DNA of 27,093 bases from CAZFVY01 sp964522665 (GTDB taxonomy: Bacteria; Verrucomicrobiota; Verrucomicrobiia; Limisphaerales; CAZFVY01), in the NCBI GenBank assembly GCA_964522665.1, contig CAZFVY010000100.1, positions 1-27,093 on the forward strand, in the 5' to 3' direction. A model generated the notes under the pieces. It ran no database searches and had not been told where the DNA came from. It worked only from the letters and a program-made list of their open reading frames with translations. This document shows positions 7,641 through 14,559 of the stretch, one piece after another (positions within the stretch are counted from its first letter, which is position 1; the number at the start of each line of letters is the position of its first letter). The position numbers and the translations under genes were made by a program.

Positions 7641-7656
7641 GGTGAAATGGGTGAAA
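7641..7656. promoter_or_regulatory. Tandem GGTGAAA direct repeat upstream of the 17M-like gene
   Basis: GGTGAAA occurs at 7641-7647 and again at 7650-7656, a 9-bp period, in the 132-bp gap before the start at 7552. It could be an operator half-site pair. No promoter hexamers are clear, and one such pair in GC-rich DNA may be chance. Confidence 0.2.
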
Positions 7657-7684
7657 CACCGTGGGGGGCGCAATCCTGTAATGA

Positions 7685-8251
7685 TTAGCTTTGCGGGTTG
7701 GTGGCATCGGCGCACTCCTGTAGGCGTCGTTGGGTCGCGGCCAGGCAGTTGACCATGACTTCCGCGATCCGCTTCATCAATTCGAAGCCAAGGTCGTGGT
7801 CCTGTTCGCACTGTTCCCGCAGTCGAGTCCCGAAGAAAAAAATGGCCCTGGTCGGCTCCAATGCCCGCGCGCTCAGATGAACGTGATAAGGGGGGAACAA
7901 CCAGGACCACCCGAGGGCGTCGCCCGGGCCAAGCGTCTGAATCGAGATTCTACCGCGGTCTTTCAGGTCCGATTCCAGCGTCACATTTCCTTCCAAGATC
8001 AGGTAAAAGCGATTGGCGGGGCTACCCTGCTCGAAGATCGACTGCCCGATTTCAAAGCGTGTTTCCATGGCGGACTCCGCGAGCAGTTGGAGCTGGCGGG
8101 CATCCAGGCCGGCAAAAAAGGACTGTTCCTTGATCAGGTCGTAGAGGGATTGAAAGCCGGGCTTGTCCGCTTCAATCGCGCCGGGGCTTGGTTGGGGCGT
8201 CGCGGTTTTCGGTTGCTCCTTAGCAGGGGCTATCGTCGTGGTTGTTTCCAT
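7685..8251 (-). CDS. Cyclic nucleotide-binding domain protein without DNA-binding domain
   Basis: This 188-residue protein starts at an ATG. After a 35-residue Pro/Ala/Thr-rich leader, residues 38-160 form a CRP-like beta-roll (F-F-A-G-L-D, I-F-E-Q-G-S-P-A-N-R-F-Y-L-I-L-E-G, then L-G-P-G-D-A-L-G-W-S-W-L-F-P-P-Y). It ends after the helix that would lead to the helix-turn-helix, so it cannot bind DNA as CRP does. The phosphate-binding cassette is atypical: G-D-A-L-G replaces G-E-x-x, and the canonical Arg is not in the usual place, so cAMP may not be the ligand. It may be a stand-alone sensor or a regulatory subunit. It is separated from the genes on both sides by about 131 bp. Confidence 0.82.
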   Translation of the reverse strand: METTTTIAPAKEQPKTATPQPSPGAIEADKPGFQSLYDLIKEQSFFAGLDARQLQLLAESAMETRFEIGQSIFEQGSPANRFYLILEGNVTLESDLKDRGRISIQTLGPGDALGWSWLFPPYHVHLSARALEPTRAIFFFGTRLREQCEQDHDLGFELMKRIAEVMVNCLAATQRRLQECADATNPQS

Positions 8252-8382
8252 AATCTATGAGTAATGTAATTGGGATGAGCGCGCCGGCTCCGGTTCTCAC
8301 CGCGTTGAGCGGGCTTGGCTGCGACATCACCAATCAGGTTGCGTTAATCTTTCTGGGTCGGCGCGGTGAATCGTCGGATTGA

Positions 8383-8784
8383 TCAGGCGCCGGCTTTGTC
8401 CTGCGTCCTGGCGTCCGTCAGCATCTGGTCGTGCAGCGCGCCGTCAATGCCTTCGCTAACCAGGCGTTCCGAGTCGCTTCGGCCTTCGGCATCCTCGTCT
8501 TCGCTCGGCGCGGTAAGCGCTTTTTGTCCCGTTGAGCCGGGAAGTGGGTCCCAGCGCTCGGATTCAGGGGCGGCTTCGAGGACCGCGTCTTCCGGGTCCA
8601 AATCCGAGCCGCCCGTCAATTCCCTTTTGGCCTGCTCCCAATCTGATTTGGAAGTCTCGTTGGCGGAGCGCCCGTTGATAAGCGCCAGTTCCACCGCGCG
8701 TTCCCGAACCATCTTGCGGCTCACCGTGCCAATGCCGGCGGAGTGGCTGGTCAATGTTCCGTCCTTCAGTGGGTTCGTATTCAT
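8383..8784 (-). CDS. Conserved acidic hypothetical protein, DUF2934-like N-terminus
   Basis: This 133-residue protein is called from the ATG at 8784; a GTG at 8805 would add seven residues. It is acidic and hydrophilic with no membrane segment. The N-terminal part reads V-S-R-K-M-V-R-E-R-A-V-E-L-A, then N-G-R, then D-W-E-Q-A-K-R-E-L-T-G. That resembles the helix-loop-helix of DUF2934. The centre has P-E-S-E-R-W-D-P-L-P-G-S-T-G, and the C-terminus has S-E-R-L-V-S-E-G-I-D-G-A-L-H-D-Q-M. These blocks look conserved rather than random, and I associate them with small stress-cluster proteins of soil bacteria. No function can be assigned. It starts 10 bp after the small basic ORF. Confidence 0.7.
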   Translation of the reverse strand: MNTNPLKDGTLTSHSAGIGTVSRKMVRERAVELALINGRSANETSKSDWEQAKRELTGGSDLDPEDAVLEAAPESERWDPLPGSTGQKALTAPSEDEDAEGRSDSERLVSEGIDGALHDQMLTDARTQDKAGA

Positions 8785-8794
8785 GGAGTGAGAA

Positions 8795-9013
8795 TTATCT
8801 TCCACGGGAGAATGATTGTGCGTTGTGGGAGGTCTTCATTTGGCGCGAGCCGCGATCTTCGCGGACGTCCCGGGACTTGGAGAAGACGTTATCCCGCCTA
8901 GCCGATTTTGGCTTGGGGATCGCGGCGTCGGCTTTCGGCCGCAACCGGTGAAGCGTTTTCGGAAACACGGGCGGTGGTGAGAGTTCGGCCTTTTTGGTGG
9001 TCGGCGTTTTCAT
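8795..9013 (-). CDS. Small basic hypothetical ORF
   Basis: This is a 72-residue ORF from an ATG, rich in Lys, Arg, Pro and Ser, with no recognised domain and no membrane segment. Its support comes from position: it fits between the Dps gene (30-bp gap) and the acidic protein (10-bp gap), on the same strand. Without it a hole of about 260 bp would be left in an otherwise tightly packed run. No Shine-Dalgarno is visible. It could be a disordered nucleic-acid-binding protein or a spurious ORF. Confidence 0.35.
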   Translation of the reverse strand: MKTPTTKKAELSPPPVFPKTLHRLRPKADAAIPKPKSARRDNVFSKSRDVREDRGSRQMKTSHNAQSFSRGR

Positions 9014-9043
9014 AAATGTTCGGATCGACTCGGGCGGGACGGA

Positions 9044-9565
9044 CTATTTTGAGGCTTGAGAATGGGCTTCGACGAACCAGAGCCATTTATCCAAGCCGCG
9101 CGAAATCTCGGTGAAGAGGTCGGCCGTGTCGGCGTCACCCAATTCGCTCGCCTCAGCGATGGTGAGACGGGCGTCCTGACCAAAGGTAGATAACCCGCGC
9201 GCGACGGCTTCGACGTGCGCCATCCCATCGGCTAGCCCGAGCGGGTACTCGGCCAGGCGGGAGCGGGCGGCCGACATGCGCACCGTCCCCTCGGCGATCC
9301 CCCCGAGTTGCACGATTCGTTCGGCGATCATGTCCACGTACGACTCGACGGCTTCGTCAACTTTGTCGAACAATTCGTGGAGTCCGATGAAACTCGGTCC
9401 CTTTACGTTCCAATGGGCCTGCTTCATTTGCATTTGGAGATCGACGGCGGAAGCCAGCCGCTGGTTCATGATCGCGTTCAGTTCCGAGCGCCGGATTTTA
9501 GAGATGTCATTTTCGGTCTCATACATCTCGGGGGCGTCAACGAATTTTACGTGGGATTTTCTCAT
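9044..9565 (-). CDS. dps: Dps-family ferritin-like DNA-protection protein
   Basis: This 173-residue protein has the normal Dps length. The inter-subunit ferroxidase ligands are all present at the family spacing: His51 (A-H-W-N-V-K-G), His63, Asp67, Asp78 and Glu82. Dps forms a dodecamer that oxidises ferrous iron with hydrogen peroxide and stores the ferric core, so it limits Fenton damage; some members also coat DNA. The N-terminal 25 residues are mixed-charge and not strongly lysine-rich, so DNA binding is uncertain. The ATG at 9565 is the only sensible start. The gene lies 40 bp downstream of the DUF2934 gene, and the stress neighbours fit its role. Confidence 0.95.
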   Translation of the reverse strand: MRKSHVKFVDAPEMYETENDISKIRRSELNAIMNQRLASAVDLQMQMKQAHWNVKGPSFIGLHELFDKVDEAVESYVDMIAERIVQLGGIAEGTVRMSAARSRLAEYPLGLADGMAHVEAVARGLSTFGQDARLTIAEASELGDADTADLFTEISRGLDKWLWFVEAHSQASK

Positions 9566-9605
9566 AAATTGATTATTCGGAAGGATAAGTGGCGCGAAGT
9601 GGTCA

Positions 9606-9863
9606 CTAGGTGCGATTATGGAAGCCGTGCGCCCGGGTGAGATTTCGTTCCTCGAGTAACTCCGCCTCGGCCTCCAGCCAATGCTGCACGTCGTGTCCAG
9701 GCAGGGAGCCCTGATTCAAGTAACTGAAGTAGGCCTTTCTGGCCACTTCGTCCGCCGACGGTTCGAAATCGGCTCCGTTCAAGCTCGCGTCGCCGAGGAC
9801 CTTCGGGTCAAAGGTCGCGGAAGGAAGGTGAGTTTCTTCGTGTGGATATTTATTGTGTTTCAT
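9606..9863 (-). CDS. DUF2934 family protein
   Basis: This 85-residue protein starts at the ATG at 9863. A good ribosome-binding sequence (GAGGA) lies about 10 bases upstream, one of the few clear ones in the window. The alternative upstream start would add ten residues and place that site inside the gene. The C-terminal half is the DUF2934 helix-loop-helix: E-V-A-R-K-A-Y-F-S-Y-L-N-Q-G, then H-D-V-Q-H-W-L-E-A-E-A-E-L. The N-terminal half is hydrophilic. The family is small, soluble and of unknown function, and is often found near PRC-barrel and Dps genes, as here. Confidence 0.85.
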   Translation of the reverse strand: MKHNKYPHEETHLPSATFDPKVLGDASLNGADFEPSADEVARKAYFSYLNQGSLPGHDVQHWLEAEAELLEERNLTRAHGFHNRT

Positions 9864-9889
9864 AAAAAAGGGGATCCTCAGGCAGAGCG

Positions 9890-10603
9890 TCATCCGGCGG
9901 CGCCGACGAGTTCGGCTGCGTGGAGGGGGCTGTGCTCAATAGCTTCGATGGTGAGATTTACAAACACGGTCGATTCGTCGTAACTTATCCGGCCAACGGC
10001 GCTCGTGGGTATCCGCACCTCATTGCCCGAAAGACGATGGCCGACTTTGACGACCAGTTGCTGGATCGTCCAATTCTTGTCGTCCATCATGAAATCAGCG
10101 ATATGGCCGATGGTGCCATCGCTGCCGGTAATGTGGTATCCATTGACGGCGAGAGCGCTGCGAAGGTGCGCCGCGGCGCTGGCGGGGGAACCGTCGCTTA
10201 GCAAGGCTGGCTCGCGCGGGAGCGAGGCGGCGGGTGGCTCGAGGATCGGGAAAGCGCTCATGCCCCACAACCCATCGCCCTCCCAGTAGAGGGGCCAACC
10301 ATAATAGCGGTAATATTCCTCCTCGTGTTGTCGCGAGACCGGTTGGCGCGATTCGACGGACGGGCTTTTCTCAATCTGCTCCCGAGTCAGGTTCACCGGG
10401 AGCGCCTTGCCGTTCTGATCCGGCCGGCCGAGAGAATGTGGCGTAAGGAGCACTTTGCGCCCCGGGAGCCATCCGCCGGTATCGGCGACGATATAGCGCA
10501 CCACCCAGTTGCGATCGTCAAAATAGAAATCTTTTACATGACCGATGTCACCGTCCGTCGCGGCGAGTTTGTGGCCGTAGAGTTTTTTAATGCTTTGTAA
10601 CAT
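9890..10603 (-). CDS. Double PRC-barrel domain protein
   Basis: This 237-residue protein has two PRC-barrel domains. The first (about 1-90) has L-Y-G-H-K-L-A-A-T-D-G-D-I-G-H-V-K-D-F-Y-F-D-D and W-V-V-R-Y-I-V-A-D-T. The second (about 150-225) has G-T-I-G-H-I-A-D-F-M-M-D-D and W-T-I-Q-Q-L-V-V-K-V. They are joined by a Tyr/Trp/Pro-rich linker. PRC barrels occur in photosynthetic reaction-centre subunit H, in RimM and in many small proteins of unknown role, and here they may bind protein partners. There is no signal peptide, so it is probably cytoplasmic. It lies 30 bp after the histidine kinase and 26 bp before the DUF2934 gene, probably in one transcript. Confidence 0.9.
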   Translation of the reverse strand: MLQSIKKLYGHKLAATDGDIGHVKDFYFDDRNWVVRYIVADTGGWLPGRKVLLTPHSLGRPDQNGKALPVNLTREQIEKSPSVESRQPVSRQHEEEYYRYYGWPLYWEGDGLWGMSAFPILEPPAASLPREPALLSDGSPASAAAHLRSALAVNGYHITGSDGTIGHIADFMMDDKNWTIQQLVVKVGHRLSGNEVRIPTSAVGRISYDESTVFVNLTIEAIEHSPLHAAELVGAAG

Positions 10604-10633
10604 GATTGTGCTTTGGTGGATTAACGCGGATGA

Positions 10634-12304
10634 TTAGGCGATCGTCTCTCGCTCAGGTGGTCCGATCGGCGCCGGCGCGCGATCGAGCAACTCGCGGACC
10701 TTGCGGGCCAGCGCGACGGCGGAATAGGGTTTGGGCAGGAACTCGATGCCCGGCTCAAGGATTCCGTCCCCGGTCGTAACTTCGCCGGGGTAGCCGGAGG
10801 TGAAAAGGATTTTAAGGTCCATCTGGGCTACTCTCAACGCATCGGCCATGACCTTCCCACCCATGAGCGGCATAATGATGTCAGTGACCACCAAACGAAT
10901 CGGCGGGCCGGAGTGTTCCCGCGCCACACGCAGGCCCTCCTGGCCGTTCGAGGCCACCAGGACTTGATAGCCTTGCAGTCTCAAGACGCTGCGAGCCAAT
11001 TGTCGGACGCCGGGATCGTCTTCCACCACCAGCAACGTTTCCGTTCCCCGCGGCAACCCGCCCGTGGACGTTCGTTTCGGCGTCACCTCGAGCGGTTCTT
11101 CGACCCGTGGAAAATAAATCTTGAAGGTCGTGCCGCGACCGACCTCGCTGTAAACGCTGATATGACCGCCCGATTGCTGGACGATGGTTTGGCACGTAGC
11201 GAGCCCCAATCCGGTGCCCTTGCCCGGGCGTTTGGTCGTGAAAAACGCCTCGAATAGATGGGCTCTGACTTCGGCGGTCATGCCGGTCCCTGTGTCTTCG
11301 ACGCTGAGCATCACGTAGTCACCGGGAATCTCGGCGGCGTCGGGGCGGGCGGCGCCTTCATTGAACGTCACGTTCTTCGTGGCGATTTTCAGTTTGCCGC
11401 CGCCGGGCATCGCGTCACGGGCGTTCACGGCTAGATTCATCAACACTTGCCCGATGTAGCCGGGATCGGCCTTGACGCGGCCGAGTTCGGCTCCGGGAAC
11501 GAAGGTCATTTCGACATTTTCATCGATGAGCCGCCGCAGCATTTTATCGAGGTCCAGCAGCACGGCGTTGAGGTCGAGGACGACGGGTTGAACCGCTTGT
11601 TTACGGCTGAAGATGAGCAGTTGCCGCGTTAACCCCACGGCGTGTTCCGCCGCGTGGCGAAGCTCCTCGGCGTACTGAAACAGGGGACTCTGCGCCCCCA
11701 GACCGAGCGCGATCAAGTCGCCATAACCCACGATAATCGCAAGGATATTGTTGAAGTCGTGCGCCACGCCGCCGGCAAGCTGGCCGATCACCTGGGTCTT
11801 TTGCGCTTCGATAAACTGCGCTTCCAGGCGCCGGCGTTCGACGGCGCGGCGTTCGAGTTCCGTATTAAGTATCCGAATTTGTTCTTCCGCGCGTTTCCGC
11901 GCGGAGATGTCACGAATGTTGCATTGAATGACGTTGTCGCCGCCGGCTTGATAGACGTTGCTGACAAACTCCACGGCGATCTTGCGACCGCCTCGGGTTT
12001 CCAAGGGCAGATTGTCGTAGCGAACATAGCCTTGTTGTTGGAGCTGTTCGAATTTTTGCCGATTGGACACGATGTCCTTGAATGGGCCTAATTCCCAGAT
12101 TGGCAACCCGAGCAGTTCGTCGAGGGTATAACCCATCAGCTCAACCAAAAACGGATTGGCGTCAGTGATCCGCCCCGTGTCGGCCTCAAGAATCAGGATG
12201 CCGTCTTTGGCCGCTTCAAAGAGCCGCCGATAGCTCAACTCCGAGACGCGGACCGCCTGCTCACTGCGCATATCGAGCGGAAACGGTTTAGGGCCGGGCG
12301 GCAT
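10634..12304 (-). CDS. Cytoplasmic hybrid PAS sensor histidine kinase with C-terminal receiver
   Basis: This 556-residue protein has three modules. A PAS domain covers about 24-137 (F-E-A-A-K-D-G-I-L-I-L-E, D-A-N-P-F-L-V-E-L-M-G-Y). A histidine kinase core has phospho-acceptor His182 in G-G-V-A-H-D-F-N-N-I-L, an N-box at N-A-R-D (Asn294), G1 D-T-G-T-G (337-341), an F-box F-E-A-F-F-T-T-K and G2 G-T-G-L-G-L (363-368). A receiver domain has acidic residues E-D-D at 428-430, phospho-acceptor Asp475 and Lys525. No membrane helix is present, so it senses a cytoplasmic signal. The H-D-F-N-N type is common among hybrid kinases. No separate response regulator or output protein is in the window, so its targets are unknown. 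It is 23 bp downstream of the small coiled-coil gene. Confidence 0.95.
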   Translation of the reverse strand: MPPGPKPFPLDMRSEQAVRVSELSYRRLFEAAKDGILILEADTGRITDANPFLVELMGYTLDELLGLPIWELGPFKDIVSNRQKFEQLQQQGYVRYDNLPLETRGGRKIAVEFVSNVYQAGGDNVIQCNIRDISARKRAEEQIRILNTELERRAVERRRLEAQFIEAQKTQVIGQLAGGVAHDFNNILAIIVGYGDLIALGLGAQSPLFQYAEELRHAAEHAVGLTRQLLIFSRKQAVQPVVLDLNAVLLDLDKMLRRLIDENVEMTFVPGAELGRVKADPGYIGQVLMNLAVNARDAMPGGGKLKIATKNVTFNEGAARPDAAEIPGDYVMLSVEDTGTGMTAEVRAHLFEAFFTTKRPGKGTGLGLATCQTIVQQSGGHISVYSEVGRGTTFKIYFPRVEEPLEVTPKRTSTGGLPRGTETLLVVEDDPGVRQLARSVLRLQGYQVLVASNGQEGLRVAREHSGPPIRLVVTDIIMPLMGGKVMADALRVAQMDLKILFTSGYPGEVTTGDGILEPGIEFLPKPYSAVALARKVRELLDRAPAPIGPPERETIA

Positions 12305-12327
12305 AAATCTCGGCGTCTGGGATCACT

Positions 12328-12636
12328 CTAACGATCGGGTTGAGCGCGACTCTGCGATCGCCACGCGAGCCAGAAAGTTGAGAGCAAACCGGCGACCTTC
12401 AGGATGGTCCGCACGCGCGAGGGTTTGCCGGCGGCGGGCGAGGGAGCGCCCGGCCGGGTGGCCGCCAGGCCCGCCGTCAGCGCCACGGCGGAAGACATGA
12501 TCATTCCGAGTGATTTCGCGCGGTTGGCCAACAACGAAACCTCGGTCTTCAGCGCGGCGAGGTCGCCTTCCAACTGCTGGCGGTTGAGTTCGCTTTCGGC
12601 AACCAAGAGCTGCCTTCTTGACGTTCGTAAGCTCAT
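12328..12636 (-). CDS. Small coiled-coil membrane protein in YqjK-like position
   Basis: This 102-residue protein starts at an ATG that overlaps the upstream stop as ATGA. The N-terminal third is a charged helix likely to form a coiled coil (about residues 8-40). A hydrophobic segment follows at about 43-62, then a Pro/Ser/Lys linker and a second hydrophobic stretch at 78-93 ending in a basic tail. It does not match a family I know by sequence. Its place after DUF883 and DUF1469 genes mirrors the enterobacterial yqjD-yqjE-yqjK order, which is the only reason for the comparison. The overlapping ORF at 12323-12652 in another frame is basic and featureless and was not chosen. Confidence 0.7.
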   Translation of the reverse strand: MSLRTSRRQLLVAESELNRQQLEGDLAALKTEVSLLANRAKSLGMIMSSAVALTAGLAATRPGAPSPAAGKPSRVRTILKVAGLLSTFWLAWRSQSRAQPDR

Positions 12637-13022
12637 GTAAGTGATTTATCAAAAGAGGCGCGGTCTTTGCGGAGTTGATCCAGCGTCGCCGGCAGGTTCT
12701 GCCAGTCGCGCAAGAGCACGGTCAGCCGCCGATAAAGGACGGCCGCGGCGCCGCCGTAAAGGCCCGTCAAAGCCAGCAGGACGGCGACGGGCGAGACGCC
12801 CCAAAAAAGGACGACGACCACGGCGGTGAGGGCGATCCCGGCGAGCAGCGCGAAGGTTGCCACGCCCAGCGCCAGCAGGATCGCGCGCAGGAGGCGCACG
12901 CGCTCCTCCTGCGCTTCCACCGCCAACAATTCGAGCCGGTTTTCCGCGATGGTCAGGAGCCGTCGGGCGAGACGTTTCGCGGCCGCGCCCAAGCGCCCAA
13001 AGCTGGCGGTGGATTCGTCCAT
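12633..13022 (-). CDS. DUF1469 / phage-holin 3_6 superfamily membrane protein (YqjE-like)
   Basis: This 129-residue protein is called from the ATG at 13022, 7 bp after the DUF883 stop. A longer reading upstream would overlap the whole DUF883 gene and is Arg/Ser-rich noise. It has an N-terminal amphipathic helix with R-L-E-L-L-A-V-E-A-Q-E-E, two adjacent membrane helices (about 45-70 and 75-97), then a charged tail. This is the DUF1469/YqjE layout. The holin label is only a superfamily name; no lysis function is implied. It may tie ribosome- or envelope-associated stress proteins to the membrane, by analogy with its neighbours. Confidence 0.85.
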   Translation of the reverse strand: MDESTASFGRLGAAAKRLARRLLTIAENRLELLAVEAQEERVRLLRAILLALGVATFALLAGIALTAVVVVLFWGVSPVAVLLALTGLYGGAAAVLYRRLTVLLRDWQNLPATLDQLRKDRASFDKSLT

Positions 13023-13029
13023 AACGAGA

Positions 13030-13335
13030 TCAATCGCGGTTGCAGCCGCAGCGGCGGGCGACCAGGAAACCGATGATGGCCCCGACTCCGACGCCGATCG
13101 CGATCGCCTGGTAGGGATTCTCGCGCACGGCTTCGTCCGCCGCGGTGGCGCCTTCGACCGCCTTCGCGCGGACGTTGCCATAGATTTCCTTGCCCCGTTC
13201 GAGCGCGGCGGCGAGTCGGGCGCGGGCTTGCCCGACCTTTTCACCGGCGACGTCGGCGGTGGCGGCCATCAAGGCGCGGGCGTCTTCGGCCAGTTGGCCC
13301 ATGTCATTGCTGATTGCTTCAGTTTGTTTGCTCAT
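13030..13335 (-). CDS. DUF883 family protein (YqjD/ElaB-like)
   Basis: This 101-residue protein starts at an ATG and overlaps the preceding gene's end by 17 bp. Residues 1-75 are a long amphipathic, coiled-coil-like helix (Q-L-A-E-D-A-R-A-L, R-A-R-L-A-A-A-L-E-R-G). The motif V-R-E-N-P-Y-Q-A-I-A-I-G-V-G-V-G-A-I-I-G-F leads into one C-terminal membrane helix, followed by Arg-Arg and two Cys. E. coli YqjD and ElaB of this family are tail-anchored, stationary-phase, ribosome-binding membrane proteins. The same role here is an inference from family membership. Confidence 0.9.
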   Translation of the reverse strand: MSKQTEAISNDMGQLAEDARALMAATADVAGEKVGQARARLAAALERGKEIYGNVRAKAVEGATAADEAVRENPYQAIAIGVGVGAIIGFLVARRCGCNRD

Positions 13336-13720
13336 AGTCTGTCTCTGTTTCGTTTTTGTTTGCGTTTTTCAGTGGAAAAGTCTCGGCCTCAACAAGGTGG
13401 GCGGCGTCCAGCGGGCAGGCGACTCGTAGTACCGAGTTCCGACCGCCGAACGGATTGGGCACGGTCTCCGGGGCCATCGGATCGGGAATCCAGTGGCCGT
13501 CCACCACGAGGCAGTATTCATAGGCGCCCGGAGCCAGGACCGTCTCCTTAAGCCAACGACCGCTTCCCAACGAGCGCATTTGCTTCGCTTCGGGATGCCA
13601 GTCATTGAAGGTTCCGGCGATGCACACCGTATTGGCGGTGGGATGCGAAAACTCAAAACGGACCGGCGTCAGTTGCGGCCCATCGGAGTGGGCGTGATGA
13701 TCGTTGTGATGATGTTTCAT
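13319..13720 (-). CDS. CBM48/AMPK-type glycogen-binding domain protein
   Basis: This 133-residue protein starts at an ATG. After a His/Asp-rich leader (possible metal binding), residues 19-100 form a single early-set beta-sandwich of the CBM48/AMPK-beta type: V-R-F-E-F, A-G-T-F-N-D-W (35-41), G-A-Y-E-Y-C-L-V-V-D-G-H-W (65-77), then D-P-x-A-P and N-P-F-G-G-R-N-S-V. Trp41 and Trp77 are the expected glycan-stacking residues. No catalytic domain is attached. It probably binds glycogen or another alpha-glucan and may bring a partner to it. Its end overlaps the DUF883 start by 17 bp, so it probably heads that transcript. Confidence 0.88.
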   Translation of the reverse strand: MKHHHNDHHAHSDGPQLTPVRFEFSHPTANTVCIAGTFNDWHPEAKQMRSLGSGRWLKETVLAPGAYEYCLVVDGHWIPDPMAPETVPNPFGGRNSVLRVACPLDAAHLVEAETFPLKNANKNETETDYEQTN

Positions 13721-13825
13721 GATTCGGATTCCAGGGATTCTTTGAGCGCCGCCGCTGGGCGTTCTTCGCTCGATGGTTGGTTGGGTTGTTAAAAAATCTG
13801 TCGATGTTGTTCGTGGACCCCAAGA

Positions 13826-13860
13826 CCGCCGAGCGGCCGTCGCTGGGCTGGGTTCGGCGG
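13826..13860 (-). terminator. Possible hairpin after the DoxX/MauE-like gene
   Basis: CCGCCGA at 13826-13832 and TCGGCGG at 13854-13860 are perfect 7-bp inverted repeats with a 21-bp loop, directly after the stop codon at 13861-13863. The hairpin may end the upstream transcript. The bases that follow on the minus strand are not T-rich, so Rho-independent termination is uncertain. Confidence 0.3.
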
Positions 13861-14559
13861 CTACGTTTGATTGCCTCCACTCGCGGCGGGGCGCGCGGCG
13901 CGATCCTTGGTCGAACTGATCTTTGGCCAGGACTCGAATGGTCGCGCCGAGTTTTGCGTTTCAGGCGGGTGGTAGAATTCATGGGGCTCACCGGCGCGCT
14001 TAAGCAGGACCGCCGCGAGGCCGAACAACGCAGTGTCAATCGCAAGGCTGACCAGCCCGATGTGTTTGCCGCCGACGGTGCCGAAGCAGCCGCACTCGAT
14101 GTTCAATCCCCGCGCCAGCGCCGAGACGATGATGAAAAAGAAACTCACGGTGAGGCTAGTGATGATCGCGGCGGCCGCGCGGGTCCAGATACCGGCGAGA
14201 ACAAATACGCCGGTCGTCACCTCGACCCAAGGCAGCAAGATCGCGATCAGGTTGATTAGCTCGTGGGGGGCCAACCGATAGTTGCCAATGTCCGTGGCGA
14301 ACTTCGCCGGGTTCGCGACTTTAAGCGCGCCCGCGAACACGAAGGCGCCGCCCACGAGCAATCGAAGCGCCAGATCAATCAGAGCGACTCGACCTCCGGG
14401 ACCCTTCAGTCCGGGCGCAAAACGATGCCTATCCTCCGCGGTCCGCCTACTTTCGTCTTGGAGCGAAACAAAAGTGTCGGCGGACCCAGCGGGTTGCGTC
14501 GCCGAAGACGCTGGTTTCTTGAGGAGATCCGCAGCGGCTTTGAACGTGGGTGGTTTCAC
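13861..14559 (-). CDS. DoxX/MauE-like membrane protein with CxC motif
   Basis: This 232-residue protein starts at a GTG that overlaps the upstream stop as GTGA. A hydrophilic leader (1-55) precedes about four membrane segments (60-80, 102-122, 126-149, 168-187). The segment L-A-L-R-L-L-V-G-G-A-F-V-F-A-G-A-L-K is the DoxX-type first helix. Cys156 and Cys158 lie in E-C-G-C-F-G, the motif also seen in MauE-type proteins, which take part in disulfide formation during methylamine dehydrogenase maturation. Translational coupling to a rhodanese points to sulfur or thiol redox work at the membrane. That function is an inference, and the family is also annotated simply as DoxX. Confidence 0.85.
   Translation of the reverse strand: MKPPTFKAAADLLKKPASSATQPAGSADTFVSLQDESRRTAEDRHRFAPGLKGPGGRVALIDLALRLLVGGAFVFAGALKVANPAKFATDIGNYRLAPHELINLIAILLPWVEVTTGVFVLAGIWTRAAAAIITSLTVSFFFIIVSALARGLNIECGCFGTVGGKHIGLVSLAIDTALFGLAAVLLKRAGEPHEFYHPPETQNSARPFESWPKISSTKDRAARPAASGGNQT

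Noticed and set aside
7542..7910. Minus-strand ORF of 122 codons across the gap after the cyclic-nucleotide-binding gene
   Set aside because: Most of it overlaps that gene in another frame, and the unique tail of about 45 residues shows no domain.
13023..13244. N-terminal extension of the DUF1469 protein
   Set aside because: It would overlap nearly all of the DUF883 gene and is low-complexity Arg/Ser/Pro/Ala sequence. The ATG at 13022 gives a normal family length.
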